A stretch of 64,000 bases of DNA from Mycolicibacterium wolinskyi (GTDB lineage Bacteria; Actinomycetota; Actinomycetes; Mycobacteriales; Mycobacteriaceae): NCBI RefSeq assembly GCF_002101965.1, contig NZ_LQQA01000008.1:1-64000 (forward strand). Direction: 5' to 3'. The notes below the pieces were generated by a model. That model saw only the letters and a program-made list of their open reading frames with translations. It had not been told where the DNA came from and ran no database searches. Below are positions 43,481-51,689 of this stretch, piece after piece. The position numbers were made by a program, and so were the translations under genes. Within the stretch, counting starts at the first letter, position 1; each line of letters begins with the position of its first letter.

Positions 43481-43670
43481 TAGAACCTCATCACCTCCTA
43501 TGGTCGTCGCGGCCACGGCGTGTTCCGTGGCAGGAGGGTCGCCTGCGTCGGCAACCGGCCCAGGCTACCTGAACACGCCCTGAACTGCGAAATCGGTGCT
43601 GTCCGGGGCTGCCGTCTGGCGTTAGGCTGAATTCCTTGTCCATGCAGGTCCATCTAGCCGAGGCGGTTGC

Positions 43671-44321
43671 GTGAACTATCCGAACGGGCCCTACGGCCAG
43701 GGATACCCCGGGCAGCCCGGCTATCCCCAGCAGCCCGGCTATCCCCAGCAGCAGCCCAACTACCAGCAGCAGGGCTATCCTCAACAGCCCGGCTATCCGG
43801 GCGCCTACCAGTACCAACCCATGCAACCTGCCTCACCGAGTGGCGGCACCGCGATCACCGCGATCGTGCTGGCCGGGCTCGGCACGTTGGCGAACCTCGG
43901 CGGTGGTCTGCTCGGCCTGATCGGGCTCATCGCGCTCAGCAACGACTCGGCGTTCGAGTCCGTGTCAGACGTCTCCGGCGGAGTGTTCGCCGTGCTGATC
44001 CTCGGGGTGTTCGCGAGCATCGTGGCCGGACTGCTGCTCCTGGGCGGGACGATAACGCTGATGCAACGCAAGATGATCGGGCGCTGGCTCGTCGTCTCGG
44101 GGTGCGCCATCACCATGCTGGGCAGCCTGCTGAACCTCGGCCTGAGTGCCGCCGTCATGGCCCGCTACGAGACCTACGGCGGCGGTAACGGATATGCCGT
44201 GCTCGGCCTGATCTTCCCGATCGCGACGCTCGTGCTGGTGTTACTGCCGTCGACGACCGCGTGGATCCAGGCGAAGCGCAATCCCGTTGCGCCGCAGTAC
44301 TATCCGCCGTATCAGGGCTGA
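43671..44321 (+). CDS. Membrane protein with Pro/Gln/Tyr-rich N-terminus
   Basis: 216 residues from GTG 43671. Residues 1-55 are a cytosolic PGYPQQ-type repeat, like several actinobacterial membrane proteins. Four hydrophobic segments follow (about 62-90, 103-127, 135-165, 176-196). No enzymatic motif was seen. It is divergent from rpsF and convergent with the GT-C gene, overlapping it by 10 bases. Function unknown; the Tyr/Pro-rich N-terminus often mediates protein clustering at the membrane. Confidence 0.75.
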   Translation: MNYPNGPYGQGYPGQPGYPQQPGYPQQQPNYQQQGYPQQPGYPGAYQYQPMQPASPSGGTAITAIVLAGLGTLANLGGGLLGLIGLIALSNDSAFESVSDVSGGVFAVLILGVFASIVAGLLLLGGTITLMQRKMIGRWLVVSGCAITMLGSLLNLGLSAAVMARYETYGGGNGYAVLGLIFPIATLVLVLLPSTTAWIQAKRNPVAPQYYPPYQG

Positions 44322-45946
44322 GTACCCGCCGAGGCGGGCTCGGGTTCGGGATCGGGCCTGGGTTCGATCCGCACGCGGCCCGCGGATGGCCGAAGCCAAT
44401 CAGGCAGCCAGCGCGGCGGGTTGTCGGGTGCGCCGTCGAACACGCCGCCGGTCGGGTCATCGATGCGCCCGCCCCACCGGACCAGGTCCAATTCCGGTCG
44501 GTAGATCTGCCGGATCACCAACGCACACAGCACGATCACAGCGATGTCGCGCAGTAGCACCGTGGTGGTGAACCACTGCTCGGGCAGGCCCTTGTTGGCC
44601 TCGCCGTAGAGGTAGAGCATGCGCGGTATCCACACGAGCGCATCGATCGTCATCCACGCCAACAGGATTCGGCGATGCGGTAGCGCCAGCACGGCCAACG
44701 GCACGAGCCACAGCGAGAACTGCGGGCTCCACACCTTGTTGGTCAACAGGAACGCCGCGACCACGAGGAACGCGAGTTGCGCGACGCGCGGGCGCTTCGG
44801 CGCGGTCAAGGCGATGTAGCCGATCGCGATACAGCACGCCGCGAACAGCATCGCCGTCACGGTGTTGAGCACCGTCGGCGGCTCCCAGAAGCCGAGCTCC
44901 GGATCGAACCCGCCCCAGTTGGTGAACGACTTCACCACGTTGTACAGCGAGTCCATGTCGTCACCGCGGCGGGTGTTGAGCCGGAAGAACTCCGACCAGC
45001 CCCGCGGGAACAACACCATGATCGGAAGGTTCACCACCAACCAGGTCAGCACCGCCGTCAGCGTGGTCTTGCCGACCTCGCGGAGCCGGCCCGCCCGTAC
45101 CGCGAGCATCACGAGCGGCGCCAGGAGCAGCAGCGGATAGAGCTTGGCCGCGACTCCGAGCCCGATCAGCGCACCGGCCAGCACGGGTTTTCGCCGGGCC
45201 CAGGCGAGCATGGCCCCGGCCGCGGCGGCGGTGGCCAGCGCGTCGAAGTTGGTGAAGATCTGGAAGATCACGATCGGGGACCCGGCCACCAGTGCGGCGT
45301 CCCACACGCGTCGGCCCGCCATTCGCGACGTCGCCCAGATCGTCGCCATCCACGCGAGCGCCAAACCGAACGCGGCGATGTTGAAGAACATCACGACCTC
45401 GGCGACGATCGGGATCGCCACGAGTTTGGTGAGTGCGGTGTACGTCTTCGCCAACGTCATCGAGACGTATTGGTAGACACCGGTGATCACCGGATATTCC
45501 ATGTAGCGGATCGCCGGACTGCCGTCGTACTGCACCCGTGGCTTGCCGGAGCCGTCCTTCTCGATCCAACTCGACTTGTAGGGAAACTTCCCCTGGTTCA
45601 ACAACTCTGCGGTGTAGAGCGGGACGGTGTCGGAGTAGCAGAGCTCGTAGTAGGCGCGGTTGTTCTCCCAGTTGGCCACCCGCTGCCCGGCGGTGCCGGA
45701 CCCGGTGCTCTGCAGGCAGGCCGCCTTGGTCGTGTAACCGAGCGCCAGGAACACCACCGCGATCACGAGCATCGCGCGCAGCGGCGTCATGAACCGCGAC
45801 CGGCCGATCAGCGCATGCCGACCGACCGGGCCGCCGATCACCTGTGACAGCGCCGAACTCAGACCGTCGGTGCGGCTGGGCAGGTCGCGGTCGTCGGCGC
45901 TCCGCAGGTCCCCCGCGAGCGGCTCCGGCGATATGCGGTCCGTCAC
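44312..45946 (-). CDS. GT87/GT-C-type integral membrane glycosyltransferase, Rv0051-like
   Basis: 544 residues from GTG 45944-45946, which overlaps the ponA1 stop (GTGA). About ten membrane helices span residues 55-485, with a periplasmic loop after the first helix (ENNRAYYELCYSDTVPLYTAEL). The helix pattern and YMEYPV region fit the DUF2029/GT87 family of polyprenyl-phosphomannose-dependent transferases. The same gene follows ponA1 in M. tuberculosis (Rv0051). The long open frame upstream only overlaps ponA1. A sugar-transfer role in envelope assembly is inferred from family. Confidence 0.8.
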   Translation of the reverse strand: MTDRISPEPLAGDLRSADDRDLPSRTDGLSSALSQVIGGPVGRHALIGRSRFMTPLRAMLVIAVVFLALGYTTKAACLQSTGSGTAGQRVANWENNRAYYELCYSDTVPLYTAELLNQGKFPYKSSWIEKDGSGKPRVQYDGSPAIRYMEYPVITGVYQYVSMTLAKTYTALTKLVAIPIVAEVVMFFNIAAFGLALAWMATIWATSRMAGRRVWDAALVAGSPIVIFQIFTNFDALATAAAAGAMLAWARRKPVLAGALIGLGVAAKLYPLLLLAPLVMLAVRAGRLREVGKTTLTAVLTWLVVNLPIMVLFPRGWSEFFRLNTRRGDDMDSLYNVVKSFTNWGGFDPELGFWEPPTVLNTVTAMLFAACCIAIGYIALTAPKRPRVAQLAFLVVAAFLLTNKVWSPQFSLWLVPLAVLALPHRRILLAWMTIDALVWIPRMLYLYGEANKGLPEQWFTTTVLLRDIAVIVLCALVIRQIYRPELDLVRWGGRIDDPTGGVFDGAPDNPPRWLPDWLRPSAGRVRIEPRPDPEPEPASAGTQP

Positions 45947-48411
45947 GGAGGCGGCGGCTGTGCCGGACCACCCGGCACGACCGGGACACCCGGCGCACCC
46001 GGCGCCACAGGCACACCCGGAGCGCCTGGCGGCGGTCCGATCGGCACGGTCGTCGGAGGCCCGATCGGGATCGTGATGCCCGGAGCCACCTCGATGGTCG
46101 GCTGGATGACGGTCTGCGACGGGACTGTGGGGATGGTCGGCGGACCGGATGTCGGCGGTCCGGCCGGCGCGGCCGGCGCCTGCGGCACACCCGCGTAGCC
46201 GCCGATCTCGGTCGGCTTCGGGAAGGACTCGTTCTCGGTGTCCTCCAGCGCGCCGTCCATCGTGGCCTTCCAGATGTCGGACGGCAGCCCGGATCCGTAG
46301 ACCGGTGAACCCCATTGGTTCTCAAGCGGTTTGTCGCCACCGGTGGTACCCACCCACACCGCGGTCGACAGCGACGGCGTGTAACCCACCATCCAGGCGT
46401 CGCGGTTGGCGCCCGTGTCGCCGAGCTGGTTGGTTCCGGTCTTCGCCGCCGATGGACGCCCGCCCGCGAGGTTGTGCCCGCGCGAGTACCCGGCGATCGG
46501 CTGCATCGCCGCGGTGACGTTGTCGGCCACGGCCTTGTCGATGCGCTGTTCGCCGTTGTCCTGCTCGGACGCGTCGAAGAGCACCTGCCCCGAGGAGTTC
46601 ACGACCTTCTGCACGAAGTGCGGCTTGTGGTAGACGCCCGACGCCGCGAGCGTCGCGTAGGCGGAGGCCATGTCGATGACGCGGGACTGGTACTGGCCGA
46701 GCACCACACCGTTGTTCGGCGGGCCGCCCTTGCCGTCCTCGGACAGCGTGTGCTCGACGCCGGGGAAGCTCTCGGCGACGCCGGCCTCGTGCGCGGCCTT
46801 GGCGACGTCCTCGGGTCCGTTCTGCAGCTTGAGCATCAGCCGGTAATAGCTCGTGTTGAGCGAGCGTTTGAGCGCCTCGGCGATCGAGCAGGTGCCGCAG
46901 CCCTCACCTTCGACGTTGCCGATCTTGATGCCGTTGACCGTGAGCGGCGAGCTGTCGATCTGGTACCCCAGCCCGATGCCCTGCTGCAGCGCGGCCACGA
47001 GCGCGAACACCTTGAACGACGAGCCCGTCGGCAGCCCGGCCTGGGCGAAGTCGAACCCGTTGGCGTCCGATCCGCCGTAATAGGCCTTGACCGCGCCGTC
47101 GCGTGGATCGATCGACACCACCGCCGTCCGCATGTCGGGATCCTGGCCGTCCATGTACTCCGCGACGGCCTCCTCGGCAGCCTTCTGCGCCTTGGGGTCG
47201 ATCGTCGTGGTGATCTGCAGACCCTCGGTGTTCAACGCCTGCTCGCTGATGTCGAACAGATCGAGGAGTTCCTTGGTGACCTGGCGTTCGATGAGCCCGT
47301 TGGGCCCGGTGGTCTGGTTCTGCTGGGTGGCCTGATCGGGCGGGATCGTCGGCGGGAAAACCTGTGCCTTGCGGTCACTTTCCGACAGCGCGCCGATGTC
47401 GACCATGCCGTCGAGCACCCAGTTCCACCGGTCGGCGGCACCTTCGGGGTCCACGGCGGGGTCGAGCGTCGAGGGCCGCTGGATCAGTGCGGCCAGCAGT
47501 GCGCCGTCGGCGACGGTGAGCTGTTCGACGGGTTTTCCGAAGTACGCCTGCGAGGCCGCCGCGATCCCGTATGAGCCGCGGCCGAAGTAGATGATGTTCA
47601 GATACGCCTGCAGCACAGAGTCTTTGGACCACTCACCGGCCATCTTGGTCGAGATGACCAGCTCCTTGGCCTTACGGACCAAGCCGCCGACACCGGAACG
47701 CTCGTCGCCGACGAGTGCGTTCTTGACGTACTGCTGGGTGATCGTCGACCCGCCCTGCAGACCGCCGCCGCCGAACAGGTTGTTCTTGATGGCCCGCAGG
47801 AAGCCCGTGAACGAGAAGCCCGGGTTGGAGTAGAAGTCCCGGTCTTCTGCGGCCATCACCGCGTCGCGCACGTGCACCGGAATCTGGTCGATCTTGACGT
47901 CGACCCGGTTGCCTTCTGGCGGCACGATCTTGGCGATCTCACTGCCGTCGCTGGCCAGGATGGTCGAGACCTGGGCGGTGCGGATGTCGCCGGGCTGCGG
48001 GACGTCGACGATCATGTAGGCCATACCGAAGGTCACCAACGGCAACAGCACCATGACCGCCACCGCGGCGATGGACCCGCGGCGCACCCACTTCCAGTTG
48101 ATCCGGAACTGCTTGCCCGGCTTGGGCGGCTTCGGACCCGACGGGCCACCGGGTCCCGACGGTCCGCCGCCGCCCGGCGGGGGCGGCGGTGGTTTCGGGG
48201 GCGGCGTGCCTTCCAGCGCGGCTTTGACGACGTCGATCTGCGCCGGGCCGCCGTCACGGACGGGCGGCAGCACAGTCGTCAACCGGTCGTCGGGCGGGAC
48301 CCCGGGTCCGGAACGAGCCGGCCGGGCCGGTGGCTTCTGGCGTGCACCAAGGCGGTCAGCCGCGTTACGGACGTCGTTGGCTGACCGGCTGTGGCGCCCT
48401 TCGCTATTCAC
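45943..48411 (-). CDS. ponA1: Class A penicillin-binding protein PonA1
   Basis: 822 residues from GTG 48409-48411. A Pro-rich cytosolic N-terminus (1-105), a membrane anchor (113-134), a GT51 transglycosylase (catalytic E189 in AEDRDFYSNPG, then GGSTITQQYVKN), and a transpeptidase with S464-x-x-K467 (SSFK), SLN at 517-519 and KTGT near 660. The last 100 residues are an external Pro/Gly-rich tail. It polymerises and cross-links peptidoglycan and supports polar growth. The start overlaps the DUF5318 stop by 8 bases, so the DUF5318-ponA1-GT87 genes form an operon as in M. tuberculosis Rv0049-Rv0051. Confidence 0.96.
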   Translation of the reverse strand: MNSEGRHSRSANDVRNAADRLGARQKPPARPARSGPGVPPDDRLTTVLPPVRDGGPAQIDVVKAALEGTPPPKPPPPPPGGGGPSGPGGPSGPKPPKPGKQFRINWKWVRRGSIAAVAVMVLLPLVTFGMAYMIVDVPQPGDIRTAQVSTILASDGSEIAKIVPPEGNRVDVKIDQIPVHVRDAVMAAEDRDFYSNPGFSFTGFLRAIKNNLFGGGGLQGGSTITQQYVKNALVGDERSGVGGLVRKAKELVISTKMAGEWSKDSVLQAYLNIIYFGRGSYGIAAASQAYFGKPVEQLTVADGALLAALIQRPSTLDPAVDPEGAADRWNWVLDGMVDIGALSESDRKAQVFPPTIPPDQATQQNQTTGPNGLIERQVTKELLDLFDISEQALNTEGLQITTTIDPKAQKAAEEAVAEYMDGQDPDMRTAVVSIDPRDGAVKAYYGGSDANGFDFAQAGLPTGSSFKVFALVAALQQGIGLGYQIDSSPLTVNGIKIGNVEGEGCGTCSIAEALKRSLNTSYYRLMLKLQNGPEDVAKAAHEAGVAESFPGVEHTLSEDGKGGPPNNGVVLGQYQSRVIDMASAYATLAASGVYHKPHFVQKVVNSSGQVLFDASEQDNGEQRIDKAVADNVTAAMQPIAGYSRGHNLAGGRPSAAKTGTNQLGDTGANRDAWMVGYTPSLSTAVWVGTTGGDKPLENQWGSPVYGSGLPSDIWKATMDGALEDTENESFPKPTEIGGYAGVPQAPAAPAGPPTSGPPTIPTVPSQTVIQPTIEVAPGITIPIGPPTTVPIGPPPGAPGVPVAPGAPGVPVVPGGPAQPPPP

Positions 48412-48826
48412 TGGCCGTGCGCGCGGACTTGCGCGCAGATCGGGTGCCGCGCGCCTTCGGAGGCCGAGGGGCGCCGAGCACGTACGACTTCACCAAGTGA
48501 TTCCAACTGCAGGTCCGACATACCTCCACCACGTGTACCGCGAACTCGTCATAGCGGCTGGCCAGCATCACCAGCTCCTCTGCCGTGCGTGCCGATCCCG
48601 ACACTGGACCCAGGTGTTCCCCGAACACCCAGGAAACCAACGTGAGCTGTTCTTTGCGACAGATCGGGCACATCACCGAGCTCTGCTTGCCGTGGAATTT
48701 CGCGGCACGCAGCAAATACGGATTGGCATCGCAGACCTCCGACACACCCGTGCGGCCCGAGTAGACCTCGGCCAGCAGGGACCGGCGCCGAAGCGCGTAG
48801 TCCACCACCTGTCTCTGCAATCGCAC
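48404..48826 (-). CDS. DUF5318 protein, Rv0049-like
   Basis: 140 residues from GTG 48824-48826. The core MCPICRKEQ and VCRTCSWNHL provide two CxxC pairs, a likely zinc ribbon; the C-terminal tail is basic. Family DUF5318 is restricted to actinobacteria and always precedes ponA1 in mycobacteria. The function is unknown. It overlaps ponA1 by 8 bases and is divergent from the DUF1707-type gene (69 bases between starts). Confidence 0.85.
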   Translation of the reverse strand: MRLQRQVVDYALRRRSLLAEVYSGRTGVSEVCDANPYLLRAAKFHGKQSSVMCPICRKEQLTLVSWVFGEHLGPVSGSARTAEELVMLASRYDEFAVHVVEVCRTCSWNHLVKSYVLGAPRPPKARGTRSARKSARTASE

Positions 48827-48895
48827 GATGACCAGAGTACGTCGGCACCCCAGAGACCGAGGCGCGACCGCGTCACAGCTCATACGATCATCCGC

Positions 48896-49750
48896 GTGGC
48901 AACCCGGCAGACCTCGGCTACACGCGCCAAAGACAGCGATCGCAACGACACCTGCAAAGTGCTCGACAGCGCGCTGAGCGAGGGCCAGCTGTCGATGGAG
49001 GAGCACCGCCAGCGCGTGAGCGCCGCCACCAACGCCACCACACTCGGCGAGCTGGCGGCCCTGGTCGCCGATCTGCAGAACTCCAACGCGCCGGTCCAGC
49101 TGCCGACACTCAAGCAACCGCGGCGGCCCGGTTCAGGTGGCTGGGGATTCAAGCTCGCGACGGCCGTGGTGCTGGTGCTGCTCGGTATGGGCATCGGCTG
49201 GGGCCTGTACGGCAACACGTCCTCGCCGCTGAGCTTCCAGACCGACCCGGGCGCCAAAGCCGACGGCATCGCCGCCGAGGTGCTCACGCCACCCCGGCAG
49301 TTGCAGAGCCTCAACGGCGTCAACGGGCTGTTCCAGCAGATGCGGAACAAGTTCGGCAACACGATGGGCTACGAGCTGCACATCGACCCCGATTCGGCGA
49401 TGTTGTACCGGCCCGACCCGCAGGACAGCCGCAAAGAGGTCTACTACCGCTATGTGGGCGGGTGGGGTGACCCGCAATCGCCCGACGCGGTCGACCAAGA
49501 GGACCGGTTGGTCGACCTCGCGAAGTTCGACGTCGAGAAGGCGCTGGCCATCCTGCGGGGCGCACCCGAAACGCTCAACACCAAGCCCGAGGACGTGAGC
49601 AGTTCCTGGCTGCGCATCACCCCGTCGGGAGACCCGTCGACGCCCGAACTCGTCAACGTCGAAGTGATCGTCAGCAGTGATTTCGGTGGCGGAACCATCG
49701 ACCTCTATCCGGACGGCACGGTCAAAGAGATCTACCGCAGCAGCCGCTGA
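48896..49750 (+). CDS. DUF1707 membrane-anchored protein, Rv0048c-like
   Basis: 284 residues from GTG 48896; the long open frame upstream is antisense to ponA1. The N-terminal DUF1707 (AKDSDRNDTCKVLDSALSEG, QLSMEEHRQRVSAATNA) is a short helical domain, followed by one membrane helix (about 84-104) and a 175-residue external domain with repeated mixed strands (LYRPDPQDSRKEVYYRYVGG). It occupies the position of Rv0048c next to ino1/padR. Function unknown; DUF1707 resembles anti-sigma or partner-binding modules. Confidence 0.85.
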   Translation: MATRQTSATRAKDSDRNDTCKVLDSALSEGQLSMEEHRQRVSAATNATTLGELAALVADLQNSNAPVQLPTLKQPRRPGSGGWGFKLATAVVLVLLGMGIGWGLYGNTSSPLSFQTDPGAKADGIAAEVLTPPRQLQSLNGVNGLFQQMRNKFGNTMGYELHIDPDSAMLYRPDPQDSRKEVYYRYVGGWGDPQSPDAVDQEDRLVDLAKFDVEKALAILRGAPETLNTKPEDVSSSWLRITPSGDPSTPELVNVEVIVSSDFGGGTIDLYPDGTVKEIYRSSR

Positions 49751-49910
49751 CACGCCGCGTCACGCTGGCGTGACGCCCGGCCTCGCGCGCCACTCCAACG
49801 TGACAAAGCAATTACTTTGTCATCCCGGCTTGGCACTCAATATATCGGCGCGATACAGTTGGCCGAGGTGTTGATTCGTCGTAGCGACAATCCATAGTTC
49901 GGTTGAGGGG

Positions 49911-50465
49911 GTGATTTACGTGCTGGAGCTCGCGATTCTGGGTCTTCTGCTCGAATCGCCCATGCACGGCTACGAGCTGCGCAAGCGACTGACGGGTTTG
50001 TTGGGGGCTTTTCGGGCGTTCTCGTACGGCTCGCTCTATCCGGCACTGCGCCGCATGCAGGCCGATGGGCTGATCGTCGAGGACGCCGCACCGCAGGGGG
50101 CGACGAAAGTGCGCCGCGCGCGCCGGGTCTACCAATTGACCGACGCCGGCAAGCAGCGGTTCACCGAGCTCGTCGCCGACACCGGACCGCAGAACTATTC
50201 CGACGACGGATTCGGTGTCCACCTCGCCTTCTTCAACCGCACCCCGGCCGAGGCCAGGATGCGAATTCTGGAGGGGCGCCGCCGCCAGGTGGAGGAACGC
50301 CGGGAAGGTCTGCGTGAAGCAGTCGCGCGGGCCAGCAGTTCGTTCGACCGGTACACCCGCCAGCTCCACCAGCTGGGTCTGGAGTCCAGCGAACGAGAAG
50401 TCAAATGGCTCAACGAGTTGATCGCGGCGGAACGCACAGCGCAGGGACGCCCCGAAAACACCTGA
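49911..50465 (+). CDS. PadR-family transcriptional regulator, Rv0047c-like
   Basis: 184 residues from GTG 49911 (GAGGGGG upstream). The N-terminal winged HTH (LELAILGLLLESPMHGYELR, FSYGSLYPALRRMQADGLI) is PadR type; the C-terminal part is a dimerisation helix pair. It sits 66 bases ahead of ino1 on the same strand, as Rv0047c does in M. tuberculosis, and may control inositol synthesis. PadR proteins bind small phenolic or nucleotide ligands; this ligand is unknown. Confidence 0.88.
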   Translation: MIYVLELAILGLLLESPMHGYELRKRLTGLLGAFRAFSYGSLYPALRRMQADGLIVEDAAPQGATKVRRARRVYQLTDAGKQRFTELVADTGPQNYSDDGFGVHLAFFNRTPAEARMRILEGRRRQVEERREGLREAVARASSSFDRYTRQLHQLGLESSEREVKWLNELIAAERTAQGRPENT

Positions 50466-50531
50466 GCACCGCCATGACACCACAACATAGGCCGCTGGCC
50501 GAGCAGTACGGAACGAGTAAGGAGACCGTCC

Positions 50532-51611
50532 ATGTCTGAGCACGCAGGAGAAATCCGGGTCGCCATTGTCGGCGTCGGCAACTGCGCATCCTCCCTTGTG
50601 CAGGGCGTGCAGTACTACCAGAACGCCGACGAGAACACGACCGTGCCCGGCCTGATGCACGTCAAGTTCGGCCCCTACCACGTCCGGGACGTGAAATTCG
50701 TGGCCGCGTTCGACGTGGACGCCAAGAAGGTCGGCTTCGATCTGTCCGAGGCCATCTTCGCCTCCGAGAACAACACCATCAAGATCGCCGACGTGCCGCC
50801 GACCAACGTGACGGTGCAGCGCGGCCCGACCCTCGACGGCATCGGCAAGTACTACGCCGACACGATCGAGGTGTCCGACACCGATCCGGTCGACGTCGTC
50901 AAGGCGCTCAAGGACGCCAAGGTCGATGTCCTGGTCTCCTACCTGCCCGTGGGTTCCGAAGAGGCCGACAAGTTCTACGCCCAGTGCGCAATCGACGCCA
51001 ACGTCGCGTTCGTCAACGCGCTGCCGGTGTTCATCGCCTCGGATCCGGTGTGGGCCAAGAAGTTCGAAGACGCAGGCGTGCCGATCGTCGGCGACGACAT
51101 CAAGAGCCAGGTCGGCGCGACCATCACCCACCGCGTGATGGCCAAGCTGTTCGAGGACCGCGGCGTACAGCTCGACCGCACGATGCAGCTCAACGTCGGC
51201 GGCAACATGGACTTCCTCAACATGCTCGAGCGTGAACGCCTCGAGTCCAAGAAGATCTCCAAGACGCAGGCCGTCACCAGCAACCTGCAGCGCGAGTTCA
51301 AGACCAAGGACGTCCACATCGGCCCGTCCGATCACGTCGGCTGGCTCGACGACCGCAAGTGGGCCTACGTGCGCCTTGAGGGCCGTGCCTTCGGCGACGT
51401 GCCGCTGAACCTGGAGTACAAGCTCGAGGTGTGGGACTCCCCCAACTCGGCAGGCGTCATCATCGACGCGGTCCGCGCCGCCAAGATCGCCAAGGACCGC
51501 GGTATCGGCGGCCCCGTCGAGGCGGCCTCGGCCTACCTCATGAAGAGCCCGCCGAAGCAGCTGCCCGACGATGTCGCTCGCGCGCAGCTCGAAACCTTCA
51601 TCGAGAGCTAG
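50532..51611 (+). CDS. ino1: myo-Inositol-1-phosphate synthase
   Basis: 359 residues. [12 protein letters not shown] (about 13-24) is the NAD-binding loop; [26 protein letters not shown] and [11 protein letters not shown] are blocks of the Ino1 active site including the catalytic lysine region. It converts glucose-6-phosphate to inositol-3-phosphate, the first step toward phosphatidylinositol, PIMs and mycothiol. AAGGAGACC precedes ATG 50532. A strong intrinsic terminator follows directly. Confidence 0.96.
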   Translation: MSEHAGEIRVAIVGVGNCASSLVQGVQYYQNADENTTVPGLMHVKFGPYHVRDVKFVAAFDVDAKKVGFDLSEAIFASENNTIKIADVPPTNVTVQRGPTLDGIGKYYADTIEVSDTDPVDVVKALKDAKVDVLVSYLPVGSEEADKFYAQCAIDANVAFVNALPVFIASDPVWAKKFEDAGVPIVGDDIKSQVGATITHRVMAKLFEDRGVQLDRTMQLNVGGNMDFLNMLERERLESKKISKTQAVTSNLQREFKTKDVHIGPSDHVGWLDDRKWAYVRLEGRAFGDVPLNLEYKLEVWDSPNSAGVIIDAVRAAKIAKDRGIGGPVEAASAYLMKSPPKQLPDDVARAQLETFIES

Positions 51612-51617
51612 TCATCC

Positions 51618-51676
51618 CGCGGCTTGTGGAGTCTTATCCGTGCGCAGCACGGTTAGGGCTCCACAAGCCGCGTTTT
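51618..51676 (+). terminator. Intrinsic terminator of ino1
   Basis: CGCGGCTTGTGGAG (51618-51631) pairs perfectly with CTCCACAAGCCGCG (51659-51672), then TTTTAT. Inside the loop CCGTGC (51638-51643) pairs with GCACGG (51647-51652). It starts 7 bases after the ino1 stop and ends just before the next gene. Confidence 0.9.
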
Positions 51677-51689
51677 ATAAGGTCAGGCA

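Noticed and set aside
44777..45847. Long plus-strand frame of 356 codons
   Set aside because: Arg/His-rich shadow of the GT87 gene on the other strand.
48053..48895. Plus-strand open frame upstream of the DUF1707 gene
   Set aside because: It is antisense to ponA1 and DUF5318; real homology starts at GTG 48896.
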